64,000 nucleotides of DNA from NCBI RefSeq assembly GCF_000686885.1, contig NZ_JMLU01000004.1, positions 124,001 to 188,000 of the forward strand. Direction: 5' to 3'. Under the pieces are notes generated by a model. That model did not search any database. It was not told the DNA's origin and saw only the letters and a program-made list of their open reading frames with translations. The stretch is from Flavobacterium sasangense DSM 21067 (lineage in GTDB: Bacteria; Bacteroidota; Bacteroidia; Flavobacteriales; Flavobacteriaceae). Position numbers and translations under genes: made by a program. Shown piece by piece: positions 26,957-36,898 of the stretch (the first letter of the stretch is position 1; the number at the start of each line of letters is the position of its first letter).

Positions 26957-26999
26957 GCCTCCGTCTATCCTATTCCTAATTCTCAGACGGAGGATTTTT
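26940..26999 (+). promoter_or_regulatory. candidate attenuator: mutually exclusive hairpins
   Basis: Terminator: CCTCCGTCT (26958-26966) pairs with AGACGGAGG (26985-26993), followed by ATTTTT. Alternative: the self-complementary AGGCCT at 26940-26945 and 26955-26960 can pair, using up CCT of the terminator arm. The two structures exclude each other, and the leader stop codon lies between them. Read-through would reach the gene at 27068. Confidence 0.5.
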
Positions 27000-27067
27000 A
27001 CATACAACATTCTCTATTCATTTCAGAAGTATCTTCTGTAATCATTATTTATTTTAATTCTAGTATC

Positions 27068-28642
27068 ATGTCGCAAAAAAAACTTTTGGGAAAATTATAT
27101 GCGCGCCATATAATTTGGATAATCACGTTATCATTTATGATGGGAACTCTTTTTTTGGTTGCCTACTATAAAGTGCATCCGATTTTTCTATCTGCTCCTT
27201 TATTAATGCTTGTTCTAGTAACTATCGACAGCTTTCAATCTAAGCATTCGGTACGAAGAAATTATCCATTGGTAGGACGTTTACGTTATCTTTTTGAATC
27301 GGTTCGTCCTGAATTTCGCCAATACTTTTTTGAAGGTGAATTGGACGGAAAGCCTTTTAACAGAAGACAACGTTCCATCGTGTATCAAAGAGCGAAGAAC
27401 CAAAAGCAAACTATTTCGTTTGGCATGCAAGACGAACCTAAAAGAATTGGTTATGAATGGGCTGCGCATTCGATTTATCCTAAAAAGAACGACTTCAGTC
27501 AATTCCGAGTAAACATTGGAAATTCGCAATGTTCAAAGCCATATAGTGCTAGTATTTTCAATATTAGTGCGATGAGTTATGGTGCTTTGAGTAAAACTGC
27601 CATTTCTTCTCTAAATGAAGGAGCTAAAATGGGGAATTTCGCTCACAATACAGGAGAAGGCGGAATCAGTGATTACCATTTAAAAGGAGGCGACTTGATT
27701 TGGCAAATTGGAACAGGATATTTTGGTTGTAGAGATGGAAAAGGACATTTCAATGAGGCTCTTTTTGTTGAAAAAGCCAATTTAAAAGAAGTGAAAATGA
27801 TTGAAATTAAACTTTCGCAAGGAGCTAAACCTGGTCACGGTGGTTTACTTCCAGCCGAAAAAAACACACCAGAAATCGCACGAATTAGAGCCTTAGAACC
27901 GCACAAAACCGTTCATTCACCATCAGCACATACAGCGTTTTCAAATGCTACTGAGTTATTATATTTCATACAGAAATTGAGAAACTTATCTAATGGAAAA
28001 CCAGTTGGATTTAAGATTTGTATTGGAAAAAAAGAAGAATTTACTGAAATCATAGAGGCAATGTTAAACACTAACATCCTTCCTGATTTCATTACCATTG
28101 ACGGTGCTGAAGGAGGAACAGGAGCTGCTCCACTAGAATTCATTGATTACATGGGAATGGCTTTATCCGATGCACTTGTATTTGCTCACAAATCGTTAGT
28201 AGATTATGGCTTGAGAAGCGAAATTAAAATTCTAGCTTCAGGAAAAATCATATCCGCTTTTGATATTGCTAAAAACATGTCTTTAGGAGCCGATGCTTGT
28301 TACAGCGCTCGCGGAATGATGTTTGCCTTAGGTTGTATTCAAGCCTTACAATGCGATAGCGGAAAATGTCCAGTTGGTATAGCAACACAAGACAAATCAC
28401 TTTACAAAGGTTTAGATATCACCGATAAACGCGTTCGTGTAGCGAATTTTCATAAAAATACTTTGAAAGCGGTAGCCGAATTCATTGGAGCCTGCGGATT
28501 TGAATCACCTGAACAGATAACGCCTGATACGTTCTTTAGAAGAGTAAATTATAATACCAATTTAAACTTCAAGGAAATTTATTTCACAAATCCAGAAACC
28601 AAAGGCAAAACACTAGATAAAGAAACAATATTCTTAAATTAA
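27068..28642 (+). CDS. FMN-binding glutamate-synthase family protein (GltB2-like), membrane-anchored
   Basis: 524 residues. Two membrane helices (~13-33 and ~40-55) precede a basic segment and the glutamate-synthase central/FMN barrel domain (~140-480). That barrel contains FNISAMSYGALSKTAISSL, NTGEGGISDYH, KLSQGAKPGHGGLLP, DGAEGGTGAAP and the cysteine cluster QCDSGKCPVGIATQD, which in glutamate synthase binds an iron-sulfur centre. No amidotransferase domain is present, so ordinary glutamine-dependent glutamate synthesis is not expected; the real reaction is unknown. A small hairpin CAGAAG-TAT-CTTCTG lies 30 nt upstream of the start. The GreA-like gene follows after 6 bases. Confidence 0.85.
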   Translation: MSQKKLLGKLYARHIIWIITLSFMMGTLFLVAYYKVHPIFLSAPLLMLVLVTIDSFQSKHSVRRNYPLVGRLRYLFESVRPEFRQYFFEGELDGKPFNRRQRSIVYQRAKNQKQTISFGMQDEPKRIGYEWAAHSIYPKKNDFSQFRVNIGNSQCSKPYSASIFNISAMSYGALSKTAISSLNEGAKMGNFAHNTGEGGISDYHLKGGDLIWQIGTGYFGCRDGKGHFNEALFVEKANLKEVKMIEIKLSQGAKPGHGGLLPAEKNTPEIARIRALEPHKTVHSPSAHTAFSNATELLYFIQKLRNLSNGKPVGFKICIGKKEEFTEIIEAMLNTNILPDFITIDGAEGGTGAAPLEFIDYMGMALSDALVFAHKSLVDYGLRSEIKILASGKIISAFDIAKNMSLGADACYSARGMMFALGCIQALQCDSGKCPVGIATQDKSLYKGLDITDKRVRVANFHKNTLKAVAEFIGACGFESPEQITPDTFFRRVNYNTNLNFKEIYFTNPETKGKTLDKETIFLN

Positions 28643-28648
28643 AGTAAT

Positions 28649-29023
28649 ATGAAACCAATACCAAACTTTACAAAACATGATTTTAATCTTTTAACCGAAA
28701 TGATTAAAAGTAATATTAATGTTTCCAATTCAAAAGATCTATTACTTTTAAAACAAGAATTGGAACGAGGTACCATTCACAAAGAGAAAGATGTGATAGA
28801 AAAATTCATCAAAATCAATTCCATTGTAATCATTGAAGATTTAGAAACAAAAAGAGAAATGAAATTTCAAATCATATTGCCTTCAATGGCAAACATTAAA
28901 GAACAAAAAGTTTCTGTTTTAGCCACTTTGAGCATTGCTGTAATTGGATTTAAAGAAAACGACGAAATCGAATGGGATTTACCAGGCGGAAAGAAAATGC
29001 TAAAGATTAAATCGATTAATTAA
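28649..29023 (+). CDS. GreA/GreB-family (Rnk-like) protein
   Basis: 124 residues. The C-terminal half matches the FKBP-like C-domain of Gre factors: VIIEDLETKREMKFQIILP, SVLATLSIAVIGFKENDEIEWDLPGGKK. The N-terminal half is a short helical stretch, too short for the full GreA coiled coil, so the protein resembles Rnk, which binds RNA polymerase without cleavage activity. It lies 6 bases after the FMN enzyme and is probably co-transcribed. Closed by a terminator at 29026. Confidence 0.85.
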   Translation: MKPIPNFTKHDFNLLTEMIKSNINVSNSKDLLLLKQELERGTIHKEKDVIEKFIKINSIVIIEDLETKREMKFQIILPSMANIKEQKVSVLATLSIAVIGFKENDEIEWDLPGGKKMLKIKSIN

Positions 29024-29025
29024 AT

Positions 29026-29056
29026 AAAAACACCCTATTGCGGTGTTTTTTTTATT
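29026..29056. terminator. bidirectional intrinsic terminator
   Basis: AAAAACACC (29026-29034) pairs with GGTGTTTTT (29042-29050), loop CTATTGC, T-run; between convergent genes. Overlaps the last codons of the minus-strand gene. Confidence 0.8.
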
Positions 29057-29399
29057 TAAACAAATCAACAATAAATATGACCAAAATCAGTAAAGCAACG
29101 ACTATCAAATAAACTAAAAAATGAAATTTTTGAACTTTTCTTTCTTCTCGATAATCTGGCATTAAAATAGTTTCGGTACTTGCAATAATTTCATTATCAA
29201 TAAGTAGTTGATCAATAATGACTCTATCTTTATCCAACAAAAAAAATAGAGTTCCATCACTAATATCAGAGTTTTCATTACTATTATGATAGAAGTCTAT
29301 ATTATTCTCAAGTAACAAATTTTCAAAAAATATATAATCTTTGAATAAGACATTTAACTTAAAATGATTTTGAAATTTTACTTCTGCAGAATTTGCCAT
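29052..29399 (-). CDS. hypothetical tail-anchored membrane protein
   Basis: 115 residues, not recognised. The first ~85 residues are soluble and acidic with aromatic residues (FKDYIFFENLLLENNIDFYHN); a basic stretch YREERKVQKFHF precedes one C-terminal membrane helix (~92-112, LVYLIVVALLILVIFIVDL). The layout suggests a cytoplasmic domain tethered by its C-terminus. It starts 6 bases after the stop of the secreted-protein gene upstream on the same strand, so the two probably form a unit. Confidence 0.65.
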   Translation of the reverse strand: MANSAEVKFQNHFKLNVLFKDYIFFENLLLENNIDFYHNSNENSDISDGTLFFLLDKDRVIIDQLLIDNEIIASTETILMPDYREERKVQKFHFLVYLIVVALLILVIFIVDLFK

Positions 29400-29405
29400 A
29401 ATCTA

Positions 29406-29909
29406 TTACTTTTTTTCCAAAATCACTTCAATTGGATTATTACTTCTTGGTCCGAAAGTTCTGGCTTGGCGTTCGTTTTCACTCGAGCACAAAATATACA
29501 TATTAAAAGCTTGTAATTGCACTAATTGAGCTTTGAACTTTCCTTTAGTATCTTCAATTTTAATATAAAATTCTTCCGCAGGAAAAGTATTCGTTACCGA
29601 AAGCAAATAAGTATCTCCAGCATAAGGAAAAAACCATTTTTCAGATTCGTTTGGTTTACTGATTAGGTGATTTCGAGTAAAAACTAAAGCTTGATTGCCG
29701 TATTTCCAACTGTATTTATTGTTCTCGTTGATAACTTCTTCTCCTTTTTCGTTGACCAATGTAATTTTCAAATCGGGAATATTATCTGATTTTCCTTCTT
29801 CATGTGCTTTTACTACTAAATAGGAGGTAAAATCAAAGCCACAATGCGGCACTTGCCCTAATGAGAACAAAGAGAAAAGAAGAAAGAAAAATGATAATTT
29901 GATTTTCAT
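29406..29909 (-). CDS. hypothetical secreted protein
   Basis: 167 residues from the ATG at 29909, which begins a clear signal peptide (MKIKLSFFFLLFSLFSLGQ); the longer in-frame start at 29948 would bury it. The mature protein is beta-rich, with PHCGFDFTSYLVVKAHEEGK, LKITLVNEKGEEVI, KWFFPYAGDTYLLSVTN and MYILCSSENERQARTFG. The two cysteines (one near each end) could form a disulfide. It looks like a single Ig- or carboxypeptidase-like beta sandwich in the periplasm; no family recognised. Confidence 0.65.
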   Translation of the reverse strand: MKIKLSFFFLLFSLFSLGQVPHCGFDFTSYLVVKAHEEGKSDNIPDLKITLVNEKGEEVINENNKYSWKYGNQALVFTRNHLISKPNESEKWFFPYAGDTYLLSVTNTFPAEEFYIKIEDTKGKFKAQLVQLQAFNMYILCSSENERQARTFGPRSNNPIEVILEKK

Positions 29910-29950
29910 AGCCTTGATTTGTTGGTAAAAATACAAAAATGATACCAAAG

Positions 29951-29980
29951 AAAAAATCCCAAGACAAAGTCTCAGGATTT
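29951..29980 (-). terminator. intrinsic terminator of the PPIase gene
   Basis: Minus strand AAATCCTGAGAC - TTT - GTCTTGGGATTT with two non-Watson-Crick positions, followed by a T-run. Confidence 0.6.
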
Positions 29981-29990
29981 CTTTTAAATA

Positions 29991-30017
29991 TACTTTTTAC
30001 TTTTAGCTTTTTACTTT
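29991..30017. repeat. ACTTTTTA-type short tandem repeat
   Basis: Three units of ACTTTTT(A)-like sequence downstream of the PPIase gene; the reverse complement of the tract at 26187-26210. Confidence 0.5.
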
Positions 30018-30025
30018 GGACTTAA

Positions 30026-30958
30026 TTATTTAACATCCATCAATTCAACATCAAAAACCAAAGTAGCGTCTGGTGGAATAACTCCTCCAGCACCTCTAGA
30101 ACCGTATCCTAAATAAGAAGGAATTACAAAACGAGCTTTGTCTCCTACTTTTAATAAAGCAATACCTTCGTCCCAACCTTCAATAACTTGTCCAACTCCT
30201 AAAGTGAAGTCAATTGGTTGTTTTCTTTTGTATGAAGAATCAAAAACTTGTCCGTTTTCTAATGCTCCTTGGTAGTGAACCGATACTTTTTTACCTTTTT
30301 CAGCTTGTTTACCATTTCCTTTTTGGATGATTTGGTAACGTAAACCACTTTCAGTCTTTTGAAAACCAGCGGCTAATTTTTCCAAAGCTTCCTCTGCCAT
30401 TTTTTTTTGCTCAGCAATTCTTTTTTCTCTTGAACCTTCAAATGTTCTGAACGCTTCAATAGCATTCCATTTTTGTGCCTCTTCTCCTACTCTTACAATT
30501 TCTAATGAATCAATTGTATCGCCTTGTGCAATAGCATCAACTACATCTTGACCTTCAACAACATGTCCAAAAACAGTGTGTTTTCCGTCTAACCAAGCGG
30601 TTTCAATATGAGTGATGAAGAATTGAGAACCATTAGTTCCGGGTCCAGCATTAGCCATCGATAAAACTCCAGGTCCATCGTGACGTAAAGTTGGGTGAAA
30701 CTCATCATCGAAGTTATAACCAGGACCACCCGTTCCTTGTCCTTGAGGACAACCACCTTGAATCATAAAATCAGGAATTACACGGTGAAATTTTAATCCG
30801 TCGTAATAAGGTTTTCCCATTGGACGTGCTGAATTTTCTAATTGTCCTTCTGCTAATCCTACGAAATTCCCAACCGTTCCTGGTGTTAAATCGTGCGTTA
30901 ATTTTACTAAAATAACACCTCTTGAAGTATTGAATTTAGCGTATATTCCGTTTTCCAT
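30026..30958 (-). CDS. dual peptidyl-prolyl isomerase: cyclophilin-FKBP fusion
   Basis: 310 residues without signal peptide. N-terminal cyclophilin (~6-158): FHR with the catalytic Arg59, [23 protein letters not shown] and [11 protein letters not shown] charged helical linker (~160-200, [19 protein letters not shown]) follows. C-terminal FKBP (~205-310): [38 protein letters not shown] and [18 protein letters not shown]. Both isomerase active sites look intact, so two folding domains of different families act from one cytoplasmic chain. Cyclophilin-FKBP chimeras have been described from flavobacteria. Monocistronic by appearance. Confidence 0.92.
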   Translation of the reverse strand: MENGIYAKFNTSRGVILVKLTHDLTPGTVGNFVGLAEGQLENSARPMGKPYYDGLKFHRVIPDFMIQGGCPQGQGTGGPGYNFDDEFHPTLRHDGPGVLSMANAGPGTNGSQFFITHIETAWLDGKHTVFGHVVEGQDVVDAIAQGDTIDSLEIVRVGEEAQKWNAIEAFRTFEGSREKRIAEQKKMAEEALEKLAAGFQKTESGLRYQIIQKGNGKQAEKGKKVSVHYQGALENGQVFDSSYKRKQPIDFTLGVGQVIEGWDEGIALLKVGDKARFVIPSYLGYGSRGAGGVIPPDATLVFDVELMDVK

Positions 30959-30989
30959 TTTCTATTTATTAAATTAAAGTGCAAAACTA

Positions 30990-30997
30990 CAAAAATA
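30990..30997 (-). promoter_or_regulatory. -7 element of the PPIase gene
   Basis: Minus-strand TATTTTTG followed by TAGTTTTGC, 31 nt before the ATG. Confidence 0.45.
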
Positions 30998-31095
30998 TTA
31001 CGAACCTATCAATTAAGATATGCTACAGCATTATCACTTCACGAATTTAAACAATCTTTAACATCATATAAAACAAGTAAAATATCTTTATGTAG

Positions 31096-31103
31096 TAAAT
31101 TTG
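31096..31103 (+). promoter_or_regulatory. -7 element of the SDR gene
   Basis: TAAATTTG followed by TAGTC, 22 nt before the ATG at 31126. Confidence 0.45.
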
Positions 31104-31125
31104 TAGTCTAAAATCATGAAAAAGA

Positions 31126-31845
31126 ATGGAAAATTTAAAAGGTAAAAAAGCCATCATAACGGGCGGTAGTAGAGGTTTAGGAAAAGCTACAGCCATAGCA
31201 TTTGCAAATCAAGGAATTGATGTTGCCATAACAGGAAGAAATGAAGCGAATTTAAAAGAAACTGTTGCCGAATTAAAAGCATTGGGTGTAAACGCTACGT
31301 ATGCGGCTTTTGACATCGGAAATTATGACGAAGTAAAAAAAGGAATTCAAGAAATCATGAATACTTTTAATACAGTCGATATTTTAGTAAACAATGCTGG
31401 AATTGCAGCTTTTGGAAGCTTTTTAGAAATGGATGTGAACCAATGGCAATCGATAATTCAAACGAATGTAATGGGAATGTACTACGTAACTAAAGAAGTG
31501 TTACCTTATTTAATTGCTAACAATCAAGGAGATATTTTCAACGTTTCGTCTACTGCTGGATTAACCGGAAACCCAAATACTTCTGCATATTCTGCATCAA
31601 AATTCGCTGTAATCGGAATGTCAGAATCGTTAATGAAAGAAGTAAGAAAGAACAACATCAGAGTTTGTACGTTAACACCAAGCACCATTGCTTCTGATAT
31701 GTCGATTCAATTAGGAATTGCAAGCAAAGACACCACAGAAACCGTATTACAACCTGAAGATTTTGCTGAACTAATCGTTTGTGCATTACAACTTCCAAGA
31801 AGAGCTTTATTGAAAAATGCTTCTTTGTGGTCTACAAATCCATAA
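31126..31845 (+). CDS. short-chain dehydrogenase/reductase (FabG-like)
   Basis: 239 residues, classical SDR. TGGSRGLG (12-19) is the NADP(H) Rossmann motif, GRNEANL with Arg38 suggests NADPH preference, NNAG is at 89-92, Ser141/142 and Y155-x-x-x-K159 (AYSASK) are the catalytic residues. Sequence is closest to 3-oxoacyl-ACP reductase-like SDRs, but the C-terminus (RALLKNASLWSTNP) is not that of core FabG and no fatty-acid genes are nearby, so the substrate is unknown. Terminator follows. Confidence 0.9.
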   Translation: MENLKGKKAIITGGSRGLGKATAIAFANQGIDVAITGRNEANLKETVAELKALGVNATYAAFDIGNYDEVKKGIQEIMNTFNTVDILVNNAGIAAFGSFLEMDVNQWQSIIQTNVMGMYYVTKEVLPYLIANNQGDIFNVSSTAGLTGNPNTSAYSASKFAVIGMSESLMKEVRKNNIRVCTLTPSTIASDMSIQLGIASKDTTETVLQPEDFAELIVCALQLPRRALLKNASLWSTNP

Positions 31846-31864
31846 AATCAATAAAATCTAATCT

Positions 31865-31900
31865 AAAAGCGATGTTACTTCTGTAAAACATCGCTTTTTT
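31865..31900 (+). terminator. intrinsic terminator of the SDR gene
   Basis: AAAAGCGATGTT (31865-31876) pairs with AACATCGCTTTT (31887-31898), 10-nt loop, T-run. Confidence 0.85.
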
Positions 31901-31948
31901 TGTTTTTAAACCACTATTCTTCTTATCTTTAATGCTTCAAAATCGATT

Positions 31949-32026
31949 ATAAGAATCGATACTATGATTTTTTACCCAAATTAATACGAAGTCCATTTGA
32001 AGCTTCGATAAACAAATAACGATTCG
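31949..32026 (+). pseudogene. decayed copy of the trmD 5' end
   Basis: Positions 31949-32008 align with the first 60 bases of trmD (32843-32902) at about 47 of 60 positions. The best block, 31978-32007 against 32873-32902, agrees at 25 of 30; four of the five differences are G to A in the relic. The start codon has become ATA and a 1-base deletion (around 31969) breaks the frame. Weaker resemblance runs to the methyltransferase start at 32028. It is a non-functional remnant, which implies that the methyltransferase gene now sits between an old and an intact trmD 5' end. Confidence 0.7.
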
Positions 32027-32027
32027 T

Positions 32028-32825
32028 ATGCAAGCTAATGATTACTTAAATATCAATAAACAAACTTGGAACAACAAAGTAGAAGTTCACGTGAACTCGG
32101 ATTTTTATGACATGGAAGGTTTTCTGAAAGGAAAATCTACATTAAATTCGATTGAATTGGATTTACTTGGCGATGTTTCTGGAAAAAGAGTTTTGCATTT
32201 ACAATGTCATTTTGGTCAAGACACCATGACTTTAGCAAGAATGGGAGCTAAAGCAACTGGAATCGATTTATCCGACAAGGCAATTGAAAAAGCGAAAGAA
32301 ATCAACAATAAATTGAATTTAGACGCGACTTTCATTTGTTGTGATATTTATGATTTACCGAATCATTTGGACGAAAAATTCGATATTGTTTTCACCAGTT
32401 ATGGCACAATTGGTTGGTTTCCCGATTTAGACAAATGGGCAAAAATAATTTCGCATTTCTTAAAACCGGATGGAAAATTTGTCTTTGCTGAATTTCACCC
32501 AGTAGTTTGGATGTTTGACAATGATTTTAAAGATGTTTTCTATAATTATTTCAATGTCGAACCTATTTTAGAAGAAGAATCTGGAACTTACGCTGATAAA
32601 GAAGCACCTCTAAATGCAAAAACCATCACTTGGAATCATCCAATTTCAGAAGTCTTAAACGCTTTGATTCAAAATGGATTGGTAATTAATTGTTTTAACG
32701 AATTCGATTATTCTCCTTACAATTGTTTCAATCAAACCGAAGAATTTGAACCAAATAAATTCCGAATCAAGCACTTGGAAAACAAAATTCCAATGGTGTA
32801 TTCGCTTTCGGCAACTAAAAAATAA
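32028..32825 (+). CDS. class I SAM-dependent methyltransferase
   Basis: 265 residues. Rossmann methyltransferase fold with motif [21 protein letters not shown] (~54-73), acidic motif [14 protein letters not shown], motif [15 protein letters not shown] and [15 protein letters not shown]. The N-terminus [21 protein letters not shown] and the C-terminus fit a family of small-molecule methyltransferases frequent in Bacteroidota; substrate unknown. It lies directly behind the trmD relic and 17 bases before intact trmD, so it appears to be a later arrival in this locus. Confidence 0.88.
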   Translation: MQANDYLNINKQTWNNKVEVHVNSDFYDMEGFLKGKSTLNSIELDLLGDVSGKRVLHLQCHFGQDTMTLARMGAKATGIDLSDKAIEKAKEINNKLNLDATFICCDIYDLPNHLDEKFDIVFTSYGTIGWFPDLDKWAKIISHFLKPDGKFVFAEFHPVVWMFDNDFKDVFYNYFNVEPILEEESGTYADKEAPLNAKTITWNHPISEVLNALIQNGLVINCFNEFDYSPYNCFNQTEEFEPNKFRIKHLENKIPMVYSLSATKK

Positions 32826-32830
32826 ACTCC

Positions 32831-32838
32831 TATCTTTG
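32831..32838 (+). promoter_or_regulatory. -7 element immediately before trmD
   Basis: TATCTTTG ends only 4 bases before the trmD ATG. If used, the transcript would have almost no 5' leader. Confidence 0.4.
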
Positions 32839-32842
32839 CAGC

Positions 32843-33520
32843 ATGCGAATTGATATTATTACCGTTTTACCCGAATTAATGCGAAGTCCGTTTGAGGCTT
32901 CCATCATGAAACGCGCCATTCAGAAAGGATTGGTCGAAGTCCATTTTCATAACTTAAGAGATTACACTACAAATAAACAAAGAAGTGTAGACGATTATCA
33001 ATTTGGTGGTGGCGCTGGCATGGTAATGATGGTGCAACCAATCGACGATTGTATTTCGAAACTAAAAAGCGAAAGAACCTACGACGAAATCATCTACATG
33101 ACGCCAGATGGAGAAACGCTGAATCAAAAAATGGCCAATTCCATTTCGATGTATGAAAACATCATGATTTTGTGCGGACATTATAAAGGAGTTGATCAAC
33201 GTGTTCGCGATATGCACATTACACGAGAAATTTCGATTGGTGATTATGTATTGAGCGGTGGCGAAATTGGTGCTATTGTATTTTGTGATGCGATTATACG
33301 ATTGATTCCAGGTGTTTTGAGTGATGAAACTTCTGCTTTGACGGATAGTTTTCAAGACAATTTGTTATCACCTCCTATTTACACAAGACCTGCCGAATAC
33401 AAAGGATTGAAAGTTCCCGAAGTATTATTGAGTGGGAATTTCGGAAAAATTGAAAAATGGCGTGAAGAAATGGCGTACGAACACACCAAAAACAGAAGAC
33501 CCGATTTGTTAGAAGATTAG
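32843..33520 (+). CDS. trmD: tRNA (guanine-37-N1)-methyltransferase
   Basis: 225 residues. [21 protein letters not shown] confirms the start. Hallmarks: [35 protein letters not shown] and [12 protein letters not shown], the last two forming the trefoil knot that binds S-adenosylmethionine. It methylates G37 next to the anticodon and prevents +1 frameshifting. In many bacteria rplS follows directly; here a BLUF gene lies between. Its own 5' end exists as a relic at 31949. Confidence 0.97.
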   Translation: MRIDIITVLPELMRSPFEASIMKRAIQKGLVEVHFHNLRDYTTNKQRSVDDYQFGGGAGMVMMVQPIDDCISKLKSERTYDEIIYMTPDGETLNQKMANSISMYENIMILCGHYKGVDQRVRDMHITREISIGDYVLSGGEIGAIVFCDAIIRLIPGVLSDETSALTDSFQDNLLSPPIYTRPAEYKGLKVPEVLLSGNFGKIEKWREEMAYEHTKNRRPDLLED

Positions 33521-33571
33521 TTTTTTTGTTTTGATTTTTTTCTTAAATTTAGTGTACTAATTTCTGAAAAA

Positions 33572-33994
33572 ATGAATCGTATCATTTATTTAAGTTCCGG
33601 AGTTAAAATATTCTCCGATGAGGAGATTAATGATTTGTTGAAAATTTCAAGAGAAAACAATCAAAAGAACGGAATAACAGGCTTACTACTTTATTCTGAT
33701 GGTAATTTTATGCAAATTCTAGAAGGAGAAAGAGAAGCAGTTGAAAACACTTACAACAAAATTCAGAATGATACCCGACATCGAAACATTATTCTAATTA
33801 CAAACGAATCTGTAAAACAACGTAACTTTTCAGAATGGAAAATGGGTTATAGTATAGTGGATCCTGAATTTTTAAGTAAGCATCCCGAAATAAATCCATT
33901 TGAATTAAAAAAGCCTTCCAAAATAGATACTATAATAACAACTTTTATAGATACTTTTTTAAATTCCTTCCGAAACAAGGTACTTTACAATTAA
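33572..33994 (+). CDS. BLUF-domain blue-light photoreceptor
   Basis: 140 residues: a complete BLUF domain (1-~95) plus a short C-terminal helix pair. Key residues are present: Tyr6 in IIYLSS, Asn30 in NNQKNGITGLLLY, Gln48 in FMQILEG (the Tyr-Gln pair that rearranges around the flavin), and Trp89/Met91 in SEWKMGY. No fused output domain, so it is a short BLUF protein acting through a partner. Located between trmD and rplS, an unusual place; the partner is not evident from neighbours. Confidence 0.92.
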   Translation: MNRIIYLSSGVKIFSDEEINDLLKISRENNQKNGITGLLLYSDGNFMQILEGEREAVENTYNKIQNDTRHRNIILITNESVKQRNFSEWKMGYSIVDPEFLSKHPEINPFELKKPSKIDTIITTFIDTFLNSFRNKVLYN

Positions 33995-34008
33995 AAAGAG
34001 TTGAAAAG

Positions 34009-34040
34009 TTTTGGATTTTAAATAAAAAAACTTAATTTTG
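34009..34040 (+). promoter_or_regulatory. consensus promoter of rplS
   Basis: TTTTG (34009-34013), 19 nt, TAATTTTG (34033-34040). Full match to the -33/-7 pattern; start expected near 34046. Confidence 0.75.
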
Positions 34041-34045
34041 CACCC

Positions 34046-34111
34046 ACTTTGAACCAACCTCTGGCGATAGACGTGTATGTTGCTTTGAATCAAACATTTA
34101 TAATTAAAACT
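34046..34111 (+). promoter_or_regulatory. rplS 5' leader, candidate ribosomal-protein leader RNA
   Basis: A ~66-nt untranslated leader between promoter and ATG. CAAC (34055-34058) can pair with GTTG (34079-34082) enclosing TCTGGCGATAGACG, and CTTTGAA occurs on both sides. Such compact leaders often bind the encoded ribosomal protein; leaders of this kind are known in Flavobacteria, but I cannot confirm a match. Confidence 0.35.
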
Positions 34112-34468
34112 ATGTCAAATTTAGTTGATTTCGTAAATAACGAATTAGTTGCAAAAAATGATTTCCCTGAGTTTGGTGCTGGTGATACAATCACTGTGTA
34201 CTACGAAATTAAAGAGGGTGAAAAAACTAGAACTCAGTTCTTCAAAGGAGTTGTAATCCAAAGAAGAGGTGCTGGAGCTACTGAAACTTTTACAATTCGT
34301 AAAATGTCTGGTGCTGTTGGTGTTGAGCGTATCTTCCCAGTTAACATGCCAGCTTTACAAAAAATTGAAGTTAACCAAAGAGGTAAAGTACGTAGAGCTC
34401 GTATCTTCTACTTTAGAGATCTTACTGGTAAAAAAGCAAAAATCAAAGAAAGAAGATACAAAAACTAA
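34112..34468 (+). CDS. rplS: 50S ribosomal protein bL19
   Basis: 118 residues from the ATG at 34112 (MSNLVDFVNNELVAKNDFPEF); an in-frame upstream ATG at 34049 lies at the very start of the transcript and would add 21 residues unlike bL19. Conserved parts: FGAGDTITVYYEIKEGEKTR, FKGVVIQRRGAGATETFT, GVERIFPVNMPALQKIEV and RRARIFYFRDLTGKKAKIKE. It lies at the interface of the 30S and 50S subunits. Own promoter and terminator. Confidence 0.97.
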   Translation: MSNLVDFVNNELVAKNDFPEFGAGDTITVYYEIKEGEKTRTQFFKGVVIQRRGAGATETFTIRKMSGAVGVERIFPVNMPALQKIEVNQRGKVRRARIFYFRDLTGKKAKIKERRYKN

Positions 34469-34487
34469 TTTGTACTTTCTCAAGCAT

Positions 34488-36847
<2,360 letters not shown>

Positions 36848-36863
36848 GATTTTTAAACTCAAT

Positions 36864-36898
36864 AAAAAAAGCGACTTAAAATTAAGTCGCTTTTTTTA
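36864..36898. terminator. bidirectional intrinsic terminator
   Basis: A-run + GCGACTTAA (to 36879) pairs with TTAAGTCGC + T-run (36882-36897): a near-perfect palindrome between convergent genes. Confidence 0.9.
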
